DNA of 37,253 nucleotides, from assembly GCA_030266105.1 (NCBI GenBank), contig JAJDHH010000012.1:1-37253 (forward strand), given 5' to 3'. This document shows, piece after piece, positions 16,028 through 22,577 of the stretch (the stretch's first letter is position 1; every line of letters starts with the position of its first letter). This DNA is from Eubacteriales bacterium OttesenSCG-928-K08 (lineage in GTDB: Bacteria > Bacillota > Clostridia > Christensenellales > CAG-138). A program made the translations under genes and the position numbers. The notes beneath the pieces were generated by a model that saw only the letters and a program-made list of their open reading frames with translations, ran no database searches and was not told the DNA's origin.

Positions 16028-17197
16028 CTACATCATAATATTATGGGCGATACGCCCGTTTATGATTGTGCAAACATTTTTGCTGCGCACATCCAGCGCG
16101 GGGCCGTTGAATATGGCGATATCCGCATCTTTGCCGGGTGTTATGCTGCCAATTTGTTTGGAAAGCCCTGTGATTTTTGCCGCGTTTATTGTGATCGCCT
16201 CAAGCGCCGACTGCTCGGGCAGGCCCTCTCGCACACAAAGCGCCGCGCACAGCGGCAGATATTGTATCGGAATAACCGGGTGATCCGTCATCAGCGCAAA
16301 GTTAATGCCGGCGTCATACAGTATTTTGGGTGCGCGCAGGTCGAGGTTGCGCATTTCGATTTTAGGGCGCTCGGAAATTATTGGCCCCAGCACCACCCCC
16401 GTGTGGCCGTTTTTTAGCTTTTCGCGCAACACATCGGCAATGAGGTGGCCCTCCGTACAATGCTCAATGCTGATTTTAATGTCAAATTCATCTGCAAGCC
16501 GGAATGCCGTGAGTATGTCGTCCGCCCTGTGCGCATGAATTTTCATCGGCAGCGTGCCAGATAGCACGGGCAAAAGCGCTTCTAGCGAAAGGTCGCGGTC
16601 CGGCTGTTTTTCGGGGTCTTCCGAGCCCAAAGCTATTTTGTGCGCGTACTCCTGCGCCTCAACCATAGTTTCGCGAAAGAGCGATGCAATCGCCATGCGT
16701 GTGTAGGGCGAGCTTTTTTGTTCGGAATACACACCCTTTGGGTTTTCCCCAAGCGCCGCCTTCATGGCGGCGGGAGCTTTTATGAGCATATCGTCCAAGC
16801 AGCGCCCGGCGGTTTTCATCGCAAGGAACTGCCCGCCAATCACGTTTGCGCTGCCGGGGCCTGTTAAAACTGTGGTTATTCCGGATTCATAGGCTTCAAC
16901 AAAGCAACGGTCAAATGGGTTTACGCCATCCAGCCCACGCATTTGGGGCGTTATTGGGTCGGAGCATTCGTTGCCGTCGGCCCCTTCCTCGTTCATGCCA
17001 TCCTCCCACATGCCCACATGGCAGTGCGCATCGATAAAACCCGGCGTGATGTATAGGCCATCACAGTCCACAACATCTGCGCCAATTGCTTTTAGCCGCT
17101 CCCCAACCTCAACGATCTTTCCGTTTTCAATGAGAATATCTCCAACAAAGGCTGGCCTATCCATGCAGTTGAGCAAGCCGTTTTTTAATAGAAGCAT
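16028..17197 (-). CDS. Metal-dependent amidohydrolase
   Basis: 389 residues of the amidohydrolase superfamily (imidazolonepropionase-like). Metal ligands are visible: GFIDAHCHVG early in the barrel, His residues in MKIHAHRADD and SIEHCTEGH, and the final Asp in LMTDHP. It ends in the usual small beta-domain (GSITPGKDADIAIF). The substrate is unknown; candidates are cyclic amides or aminoacyl peptides, and linkage to alanine racemase hints at amino acid or cell wall peptide turnover. The ATG at 17197 is preferred because AAGGAGGA lies 9 nt upstream; a GTG three codons earlier abuts that site. Cytoplasmic, no signal peptide. Confidence 0.87.
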   Translation of the reverse strand: MLLLKNGLLNCMDRPAFVGDILIENGKIVEVGERLKAIGADVVDCDGLYITPGFIDAHCHVGMWEDGMNEEGADGNECSDPITPQMRGLDGVNPFDRCFVEAYESGITTVLTGPGSANVIGGQFLAMKTAGRCLDDMLIKAPAAMKAALGENPKGVYSEQKSSPYTRMAIASLFRETMVEAQEYAHKIALGSEDPEKQPDRDLSLEALLPVLSGTLPMKIHAHRADDILTAFRLADEFDIKISIEHCTEGHLIADVLREKLKNGHTGVVLGPIISERPKIEMRNLDLRAPKILYDAGINFALMTDHPVIPIQYLPLCAALCVREGLPEQSALEAITINAAKITGLSKQIGSITPGKDADIAIFNGPALDVRSKNVCTIINGRIAHNIMM

Positions 17198-17224
17198 AAA
17201 AAACACTCCTCCTTGTTAAGGTAT

Positions 17225-17253
17225 ATTATTGCTTTTTTGCGCCCCGTTGGCAA
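17225..17253 (-). promoter_or_regulatory. Promoter of the amidohydrolase-alr operon
   Basis: On the minus strand TTGCCA (plus 17248-17253) and AATAAT (plus 17225-17230) are 17 bp apart, about 30 bp ahead of the start codon. Confidence 0.6.
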
Positions 17254-17382
17254 GTGCCGCAAAGAAAAAACAGCGTCGGGCACATTTTTTGGCAGCACAA
17301 ACTTGCAGGTTTTCAGAAGGTCCCAACTATGATACAATAACATACGAGTTATTAGGTAAGTCGTTATAAGCAGGTGGATTGT

Positions 17383-17928
17383 ATGCGTATCATTGCGGGC
17401 AGCGCAAAGGGCCGCCCGATAATAACACCAAAAAATTCGCCAACACGCCCCACGCTCGCAAGGGTTAAGGAATCGCTCTTTGGCATTTTACAGTTCAGGC
17501 TGCCGGGTGCGTCTGTGCTCGATTTATATGCGGGCTCAGGCAATTTGGGGCTTGAGGCGCTTTCGCGCGGCGCGGCGTTTGCGGTTTTTAACGATTTGGA
17601 TCGTGAGTGCGCTTTAGTCATTCAAAAAAACATAGAGACTTTTGGCTTTTCAAGCCGCACAAAAGTGCTGTGCATGGATGCGAAGCGTGCAATTTCGTTT
17701 TTAAGCGGACAGGCCTTCGACATTATATTTTTGGATCCGCCCTATGTTAAGGGCGCGGGGGATATACTCAAAAGCCTGTTCGAAAGCAAGCTTGTAGCGC
17801 CCGATGGTTTAGTGGTTGTGGAGCATGCGCTTGGCAGCCCGCCGGAGGGTCAGCCGGGTTTGTTTGAGCGTGTGGATGCGCGTAAATATGGCGACACAGG
17901 GCTTTGTTTTTATGAATATCCTAAATGA
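17383..17928 (+). CDS. rsmD: 16S rRNA (guanine(966)-N2)-methyltransferase
   Basis: 181 residues. It methylates G966 of 16S rRNA using S-adenosylmethionine. Signature segments are MRIIAGSAKGRPI, RVKESLFGIL, the SAM motif VLDLYAGSGNLGLEAL and the catalytic motif FLDPPY. The ATG at 17383 is chosen because it begins the conserved MRIIAG segment and has CAGGTGG upstream; an in-frame GTG three codons earlier overlaps that site. It is followed after 16 nt by coaD, a common pairing in bacteria. Confidence 0.95.
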   Translation: MRIIAGSAKGRPIITPKNSPTRPTLARVKESLFGILQFRLPGASVLDLYAGSGNLGLEALSRGAAFAVFNDLDRECALVIQKNIETFGFSSRTKVLCMDAKRAISFLSGQAFDIIFLDPPYVKGAGDILKSLFESKLVAPDGLVVVEHALGSPPEGQPGLFERVDARKYGDTGLCFYEYPK

Positions 17929-17944
17929 CAAAGGAGCCCCAATT

Positions 17945-18433
17945 ATGAAAATCGGCGTTTATCCCGGCAGCTTTGATCCTTTTACCTGCGGGCATATGGA
18001 TGTTGTGCGCCATGCGTCATCTTTGCTTGATAAGGTCATCGTTGGCGTGCTCGTTAATTCTTCAAAAGCGCCCTGCTTCTTAATGGAGGAGCGCATCGAA
18101 ATGATTAACCGCGCCGTTCGCGCCGAGGGCTTAACAAATGTTGAAACGGGCCGCTTTGAGGGTTTGCTCGTAAATTACGCGCATAGCGTAGGCGCGGGTT
18201 ATCTAATCCGCGGTTTGCGCGCCGTGACAGACTTTGACTATGAATTTCAAATGGCCGCGATGAACAGCAAAATCGCGCCGGATATTTGCTCGGTCTATTT
18301 TATGGCCGAACCACAACACGCATACATCAGCTCCAGCATCGTAAAAGAGATCGGCAGGCTTGGCGGGCCGATTGATGAGCTTGTGCCGGAGGTTAATAAA
18401 AGCAGCATCATAGAAAGGTTGACAAAGTCATGA
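17945..18433 (+). CDS. coaD: Phosphopantetheine adenylyltransferase
   Basis: 162 residues. It joins ATP and 4'-phosphopantetheine in coenzyme A synthesis. The nucleotidyltransferase signature is intact: YPGSFDPFTCGHMD (with the T/HxGH type motif), LIRGLRAVTDFDYEFQMA and YISSSIVKEI. The ATG at 17945 follows AAAGGAGCCCCAATT. Its stop overlaps the start of the next gene (ATGA), implying coupled translation. Confidence 0.96.
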   Translation: MKIGVYPGSFDPFTCGHMDVVRHASSLLDKVIVGVLVNSSKAPCFLMEERIEMINRAVRAEGLTNVETGRFEGLLVNYAHSVGAGYLIRGLRAVTDFDYEFQMAAMNSKIAPDICSVYFMAEPQHAYISSSIVKEIGRLGGPIDELVPEVNKSSIIERLTKS

Positions 18434-19281
18434 GCAACACACAAAACCCGCATAATCTGCGCATATTCACGATCATTACGCAAATTGAGCAGTATTTGGA
18501 TGAAGCGCCCAAACCCAAGCTTGGCACGGGGGATCGCCGCCTTGTGGATAGCGGCGTGCTTTTTGATCTGTTGGGCGACCTTAAGGTTACAGTTCCTGAG
18601 GATATTCGCCGCGCGAACAGCATACTAATCGAAGCCGATGAGCTTATGGATCGCGCCAATCAGGATGCGATTGATATGGTGGAGCAGGCGCAGCGTGAGG
18701 TGGATGAGCTGCACCAGCAGGCCCAGGCGCATATGGAGCAGATGCGCTTTGCCGCTGAGCGTGAGTTTGAGGAACGTGTTGCGCAGGATAAGGTGCAGCT
18801 GGAGGTTGCGCGCAGGTGCGAGCTTTTGCAGCAGCGTGCGGAACACAACGCAAACATGGTCTATAACGGCGCGAAGGAATACGCCGATGCGATTTTGCAG
18901 GATATTCAGCGATACCTGATGGAATATCATCAAATGGTGCGCAAAAACAGGGATGAATTGGGCGTGGCGACATCCCAGCCCGTGGCCGCGCCGCAGCAGG
19001 CGATATATCAGCAGCCGCTTTCGCAGCCGGTGGAGCCGCCTGTCGATGAGCCGATCGTCGAACCCAAGGCGGCTGAATTTAACACAAAGCAGTTTGAAGA
19101 TGATTTTGAGGAGCAGGCGCCGCGGCGCAAGCGCAGCTTGTTCCGCCGCAATGAAGAACCGGATGATTTTCTTGCGGGTTTTGATGATGAGCAGATAGCT
19201 CAGCCGGAAGAAAAGCCAACGCGCAGGGGTATCCGGCGCAGGGATGTTGAAGAAGAGCTCGACCTTGATTTGGATGAATAG
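18430..19281 (+). CDS. Coiled-coil protein encoded after coaD, function unknown
   Basis: 283 residues without signal peptide or membrane segment. Residues from about 75 to 175 form a long Glu/Gln/Ala-rich coiled coil reminiscent of ATP-synthase b subunits or V-ATPase subunit H, as found in many clostridial genes at this position. The last 110 residues are low-complexity and charged: a Pro/Gln-rich stretch, then acidic and Arg-rich patches (RRKRSLFRRNEEP, RRGIRRRD) and an acidic end. It overlaps coaD by 4 nt. A scaffold or cell-division role (DivIVA/SepF-like) is possible but is speculation. Confidence 0.7.
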   Translation: MSNTQNPHNLRIFTIITQIEQYLDEAPKPKLGTGDRRLVDSGVLFDLLGDLKVTVPEDIRRANSILIEADELMDRANQDAIDMVEQAQREVDELHQQAQAHMEQMRFAAEREFEERVAQDKVQLEVARRCELLQQRAEHNANMVYNGAKEYADAILQDIQRYLMEYHQMVRKNRDELGVATSQPVAAPQQAIYQQPLSQPVEPPVDEPIVEPKAAEFNTKQFEDDFEEQAPRRKRSLFRRNEEPDDFLAGFDDEQIAQPEEKPTRRGIRRRDVEEELDLDLDE

Positions 19282-19287
19282 AGATTA

Positions 19288-19322
19288 AAAAGCTGCCACG
19301 CTTAAAGCGTGGCAGCTTTTTT
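19288..19322 (+). terminator. Rho-independent terminator of the rsmD-coaD operon
   Basis: GCTGCCACGC (19292-19301) pairs perfectly with GCGTGGCAGC (19307-19316), preceded by As and followed by six Ts. Confidence 0.92.
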
Positions 19323-19416
19323 GTTTATAACACTACGATCGGCTCGCCAACCTATCCGTGCCATAGCGCATGCGATTTTATGTCTAAATTGTAAAGCATG
19401 TAAAATATCTGTCACA

Positions 19417-19537
19417 TATAATATGAGCGCCCGTCTCTAGGGTAGAGCGCTCTAAACCACACTGCCTTTTTTGCGATGTGTACCGCGGGAAGGCGGGTAT
19501 TCTTTCTAAGAATGTAAGGCAAAGAAAAAACTTTGCC
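19417..19537 (+). promoter_or_regulatory. Promoter -10 and leader with two hairpins before the SH3 protein gene
   Basis: A TATAAT (19417-19422) lacks a good -35 box; the upstream bases read CATATAAT, slightly like a sporulation-sigma -10. Right behind it, GAGCG+CTCTA (19425-19439, 5-nt bulge) pairs with TAGAG+CGCTC (19443-19452). A second hairpin, GGCAAAG/CTTTGCC (19518-19537), stands just before the GAAAGGGG ribosome binding site. Confidence 0.4.
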
Positions 19538-19558
19538 AAACGAAAGGGGTAACAACTC

Positions 19559-20446
19559 ATGAAACGAACAAAAATCTTCTCAGCCGTTCTGGCCGGATTA
19601 TTTCTCCTGCTCTCATTTGCACCGGCAGCAGGCGCAACCACCACCAACGGCAGCGTATTCGATTACCAAAAGTCCGTGATTTCCCAAACAAACAGGCTCC
19701 GTGGCAGCGCAAACGCCTTAGCGTTGGAAACTGAGCTTTGCACGCTCGCGCTGGAGCTTGCCAAGCTGCAGGATGGTTATGCCGGGCGGGACGATTATTT
19801 GCCCAGCGGCCAGGCGTGGACAACATTGCTGCGTGATAACGGCTATTCCTATGTGGAAGCGACATATGTTTTAGTTGCAACCAAAAGCAATCTTAGCTCC
19901 ACACAGCTTGTTAAGGAGTTTAAAAAGTCGAACGAATATGCGCTTTTGTATAACCGCTACACCCGCGCTGGGGTGAACTGGTATTATTCGGAGGCCAGTC
20001 AGGCGTATTATTATGTTATGATACTCACGCGCCCGGTGACTTCGCTTACAGAAGTACCCGAGGGCAGCAAATATGCTTATAGAGCGGTATCCACCGTTGG
20101 CGTAAATGTGCGCAGCGGGCCCGGCACGGATTTTGACATTACAGGCGGGCTTGGAAAAGGGCAAACGGTGCTTGTGGCCTCAGTGTCCGGCAAATGGGCG
20201 AAAATTTTCTGGGACAACAGCGCGTATGCCTATGTGCACACATCCTACATCAAAAAGGTTGCGGATTTAGGTGTGGCTAAAGCTTCCGCCAAGGTGAACG
20301 TGCGCGAGGGCGCGGGTACGGAATTCAAAATACTTGGCCAGCTTAAGCGCGGCGAAACCGTCACCATCGAGTGCTATTCCGGCAGTTGGGCGCAGGTGCA
20401 GTGGCGCAATGGCATTGGGTATGTGAGCCTGGATTACTTGAAGTAA
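19559..20446 (+). CDS. Secreted protein with CAP-like N-terminal region and two bacterial SH3 domains
   Basis: 295 residues. A Sec signal peptide (MKRTKIFSAVLAGLFLLLSF, cleavage near AGA) is followed by about 130 residues that resemble a CAP/SCP domain in pattern (QTNRLRGSANALALETELCTLA, then YYSEASQAYYYVMI) but without the usual catalytic-type His residues. Two SH3b repeats follow: VGVNVRSGPGTDFDI with WAKIFW, and AKVNVREGAGTEFKI with WAQVQW. SH3b repeats bind cell wall material, so the protein probably sits on peptidoglycan outside the cell. The ATG follows CGAAAGGGGTAACAACTC. It is monocistronic with its own terminator. Confidence 0.8.
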   Translation: MKRTKIFSAVLAGLFLLLSFAPAAGATTTNGSVFDYQKSVISQTNRLRGSANALALETELCTLALELAKLQDGYAGRDDYLPSGQAWTTLLRDNGYSYVEATYVLVATKSNLSSTQLVKEFKKSNEYALLYNRYTRAGVNWYYSEASQAYYYVMILTRPVTSLTEVPEGSKYAYRAVSTVGVNVRSGPGTDFDITGGLGKGQTVLVASVSGKWAKIFWDNSAYAYVHTSYIKKVADLGVAKASAKVNVREGAGTEFKILGQLKRGETVTIECYSGSWAQVQWRNGIGYVSLDYLK

Positions 20447-20463
20447 GTTTAAAAAACGATAAT

Positions 20464-20491
20464 AAAAGAGTGTCTTATGACACTCTTTTTT
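20464..20491. terminator. Bidirectional terminator between the SH3 protein gene and thiN
   Basis: AAAAGAGTGTC pairs with GACACTCTTTT around a TTAT loop, with T6 on the plus side and a T-run on the minus side. Confidence 0.88.
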
Positions 20492-20524
20492 ATATCGTCA
20501 AAAAAATGCTGCGGTTGCGTGCCG

Positions 20525-21160
20525 TTAACTGCGCAAAATTTTCGAAAGCACAACAAGCAGCAGCCCCTCTTCTACAGAAATTTCCGCCTTTTCCTCAACG
20601 AACTGGTTGCTCACCCCAAGCGGGAAAAACTGAGTTAGTCTGGCATTTTTTAATGGATATTTTACGCCTGAAATTGAAACGCCCGCACATTCATTTGAGT
20701 ATGCAAAAAGCGATAGCATGCAGCCTCGCTGAGCGTTCAAAGTTCTAGTCTCGTTTTCCATAAAAAAAGTGCGGTCAAACGCATCGATCAATTCGGCGCG
20801 CGCTCCGTTTTTGTGCAAAAATGCAATCGTTTGAATGTTGGCAAGCGTGTGGTCAAAGCGCCCGCCTATCCCCCCGATAATCAAAAAACTTTTATAGTTT
20901 AACTCAAGCGCGTGTTTGGCGCAGAGCATTGTGTCCGTGTCGTCCTTTTCGCGTGGGGCAATGTGCAGCAGCTGCGCGGGGGGGTCAAAACCAAGTGTCG
21001 AGTCACAATCCCCTATCACAGCGTGGGGTGTGATGCCGTGGCGAACGCAATGGGCGTATCCGCCATCGGCGCACAGCAAATAATCGCCCTGCTGTGGTGC
21101 GTAGGGCAGCTTATTTGGGTCTTGCTGGTAAGCGGTAAAAATAACGCAGCGTTTGTTCAT
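20525..21160 (-). CDS. thiN: Thiamine pyrophosphokinase
   Basis: 211 residues. It transfers pyrophosphate from ATP to thiamine, giving the cofactor thiamine diphosphate. Family motifs are present: LLCADGGYAHCVRHG, VIGDCDS, KDDTDTMLCAKHAL and GGIGGRFDHTLANI. The ATG at 21160 has AAGAGG upstream; an in-frame TTG two codons earlier is less likely. It lies 64 nt after the DUF2087 gene in the same direction and may share its promoter. Its stop faces the SH3 protein gene. Confidence 0.93.
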   Translation of the reverse strand: MNKRCVIFTAYQQDPNKLPYAPQQGDYLLCADGGYAHCVRHGITPHAVIGDCDSTLGFDPPAQLLHIAPREKDDTDTMLCAKHALELNYKSFLIIGGIGGRFDHTLANIQTIAFLHKNGARAELIDAFDRTFFMENETRTLNAQRGCMLSLFAYSNECAGVSISGVKYPLKNARLTQFFPLGVSNQFVEEKAEISVEEGLLLVVLSKILRS

Positions 21161-21224
21161 AAACAACCTCTTTTCCGCTTCATTTTACCGCATTCCGATT
21201 TGATTGGGAAGGTTTTTAAAACAC

Positions 21225-21539
21225 CTATGCGTATTCTTTTTCTTTCCACACCCAGCTTTGCGGGATTTCATCCGCAAGCCAATATTTTGCGCCATCCGCT
21301 GTGCGGCAAAGATAACCCATATCGATAAGCGCCCTGCGCATTTCGATATGATCCACAACACACCAAAGCTTGAGGATTTCGTTAATTCCCTTTTCGGAAT
21401 ATTGTGCATCCGCTTCTATTTTGGATGCCGCATATTGCAGCACTGGCTTTTTCGCACGGTTTTTGGATGGAATTTGTATTATTTTGCCCAAATGATCCAG
21501 AAACTTAGCGATATTGATTTGTTTTTCAGTTTCATTCAT
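21225..21539 (-). CDS. DUF2087 domain protein, possible regulator
   Basis: 104 residues, soluble. The DUF2087 pattern is visible: an N-terminal helix, YSEKGINEILKLW, then the RRALIDMGYLCRTADG segment and YW. DUF2087 occurs alone or fused to ArsR/GntR-type winged helices and is assumed to have a regulatory or nucleic-acid-related role; none is proven. It overlaps the upstream gene by 8 nt, a sign of coupled translation. Confidence 0.75.
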   Translation of the reverse strand: MNETEKQINIAKFLDHLGKIIQIPSKNRAKKPVLQYAASKIEADAQYSEKGINEILKLWCVVDHIEMRRALIDMGYLCRTADGAKYWLADEIPQSWVWKEKEYA

Positions 21540-21873
21540 CCTTATTACGCTCCTTATACAGCTCCAAAAGCTCCTTTATATCCTTCCTAAAGCCGGGAAT
21601 ATCCTGATCGGGCTGGCGCTTGAGCGTTTCGATCACTTCAATTTCAAGCAGATCCGCTCCGTATTGCTCGAAATATGCCTGAATAGCGGGCTCCGGGCAG
21701 CCCTTAATGCGCTTGGAAAATTCCAGCTTGCTTTTTAAACCGTCCAAATTAGGGGTGCACAAAACGCTGCTTTTCCAGTTATGTGTGGCATCGATGTATC
21801 TGTATAGCCCGCCGATATCGTCCTTTTCCTTGTAGGCGCGGATGGCCTCGCGGCGGTTTTGTTTATCCTGCAT
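21532..21873 (-). CDS. Degenerate GIY-YIG nuclease-like protein
   Basis: 113 residues. The overall layout matches short stand-alone GIY-YIG family proteins of Firmicutes: REAIRAYKEKD, GGLYRYID (the GIY strand), YFEQYGADLLEIEVIETLK (with the Glu-bearing helix region) and a C-terminal ELLELYKERN helix. However, the YIG strand, the catalytic Arg and the GSHRN-like segment of active members are not recognisable, so it may be inactive. The ATG at 21873 is preferred, with TTGAGGTG upstream; a GTG at 21882 is in frame. It is the first gene of the operon with DUF2087 and perhaps thiN. Confidence 0.6.
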   Translation of the reverse strand: MQDKQNRREAIRAYKEKDDIGGLYRYIDATHNWKSSVLCTPNLDGLKSKLEFSKRIKGCPEPAIQAYFEQYGADLLEIEVIETLKRQPDQDIPGFRKDIKELLELYKERNKDE

Positions 21874-21890
21874 GATTTTCACCTCAAAAC

Positions 21891-21914
21891 AATTTACTAA
21901 TTTACTAATTTACT
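21891..21914. repeat. Three perfect tandem copies of an 8-bp unit at a promoter start site
   Basis: AATTTACT is repeated three times without interruption (21891-21898, 21899-21906, 21907-21914), directly downstream of the minus-strand -10 box, where a repressor would block initiation. It may instead be a slippage-prone microsatellite. Confidence 0.85.
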
Positions 21915-21918
21915 GAAC

Positions 21919-21947
21919 AGTATAGCCTGCTTTTTTTTGCTTGTCAA
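21919..21947 (-). promoter_or_regulatory. Strong promoter of the GIY-YIG/DUF2087 operon
   Basis: On the minus strand a consensus TTGACA (plus 21942-21947) and TATACT (plus 21919-21924) are exactly 17 bp apart. Confidence 0.85.
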
Positions 21948-21972
21948 GCGAGCGGGCATTAGCAAAATGACA

Positions 21973-22001
21973 TAGCCAGTTTTTTAAGGCTGTGTTATAC
22001 T
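21973..22001 (+). promoter_or_regulatory. Possible promoter of the dCMP deaminase gene
   Basis: TATACT (21996-22001) lies 30 bp ahead of the GTG start, with a partial -35 (TAGCCA, 21973-21978) at 17 bp. Confidence 0.45.
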
Positions 22002-22030
22002 GTTAAAAAATATGTCAGGGGGGCCTTGCT

Positions 22031-22519
22031 GTGCAGCAATGGGATAAATGGGACGCCCGGTTTATGGAGCTTTGCAAGTCCATAGCAAATTGGTCGAGCT
22101 GCTATCAAAAAAACCGCAAGATTGGCGCGGTCATCGTGCGCAACAAGCGGATACTTACCACAGGCTATAATGGTGCGCCTGCCGGGATAAAAAGCTGTGT
22201 GGATCGTGAAGAATGCCTGCGCCGCCAAAAGAACATTCCCTCCGGCACAATGCAGGAAATCTGCTACGCTATCCATGCCGAACAAAACGCGATTATTCAG
22301 GCGGCGAAGCTGGGTGTTTCAATCGAGGGTGCGACGCTTTATTGCACGCACCAGCCCTGCGTAATCTGCGCAAAAATGATTGTTAACGCGGGGATTGCCC
22401 GTGTAGTTTACGCCGAAGGTTATCCTGACGATTTTTCGTTGGATATTTTTTCGCAGGCGGATGTTTTGCTCGAAAAGTACACCCCTGCCGACGAAGACGG
22501 CCCGCAAACACCTGCATAA
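22031..22519 (+). CDS. dCMP deaminase / ComEB-type cytidine and deoxycytidylate deaminase
   Basis: 162 residues. It deaminates dCMP to dUMP for thymidylate synthesis. The zinc site is complete: His and Glu in YAIHAEQNAI and two Cys in PCVICAK. The N-terminal RKIGAVIVRNKRILTTGYNGAP and the inserted SCVDREECLRR segment, with extra Cys, match the dCMP deaminase/ComEB group. The start is a GTG with CAGGGGGGCC upstream. It is monocistronic, between a weak promoter and a strong terminator. Confidence 0.92.
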   Translation: MQQWDKWDARFMELCKSIANWSSCYQKNRKIGAVIVRNKRILTTGYNGAPAGIKSCVDREECLRRQKNIPSGTMQEICYAIHAEQNAIIQAAKLGVSIEGATLYCTHQPCVICAKMIVNAGIARVVYAEGYPDDFSLDIFSQADVLLEKYTPADEDGPQTPA

Positions 22520-22540
22520 TAGCGACAGGGTAACAACACA

Positions 22541-22566
22541 AAAGGGAACCGATCACGGTTCCCTTT
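22541..22566. terminator. Bidirectional terminator after the dCMP deaminase gene
   Basis: GGGAACCG and CGGTTCCC close an ATCA loop, with As before and five Ts after; it also fits the minus-strand VanW gene ending at 22578. Confidence 0.9.
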
Positions 22567-22577
22567 TTACATTTATC

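Noticed and set aside
17816-17944. N-terminal extension of the coaD frame into rsmD
   Set aside because: coaD begins at its conserved MKIGVYPGSFDPF segment with its own ribosome binding site; the extension is an out-of-frame reading of rsmD.
21891-21914. Tandem 8-bp repeats as a CRISPR array
   Set aside because: The units are too short and there are no spacers.
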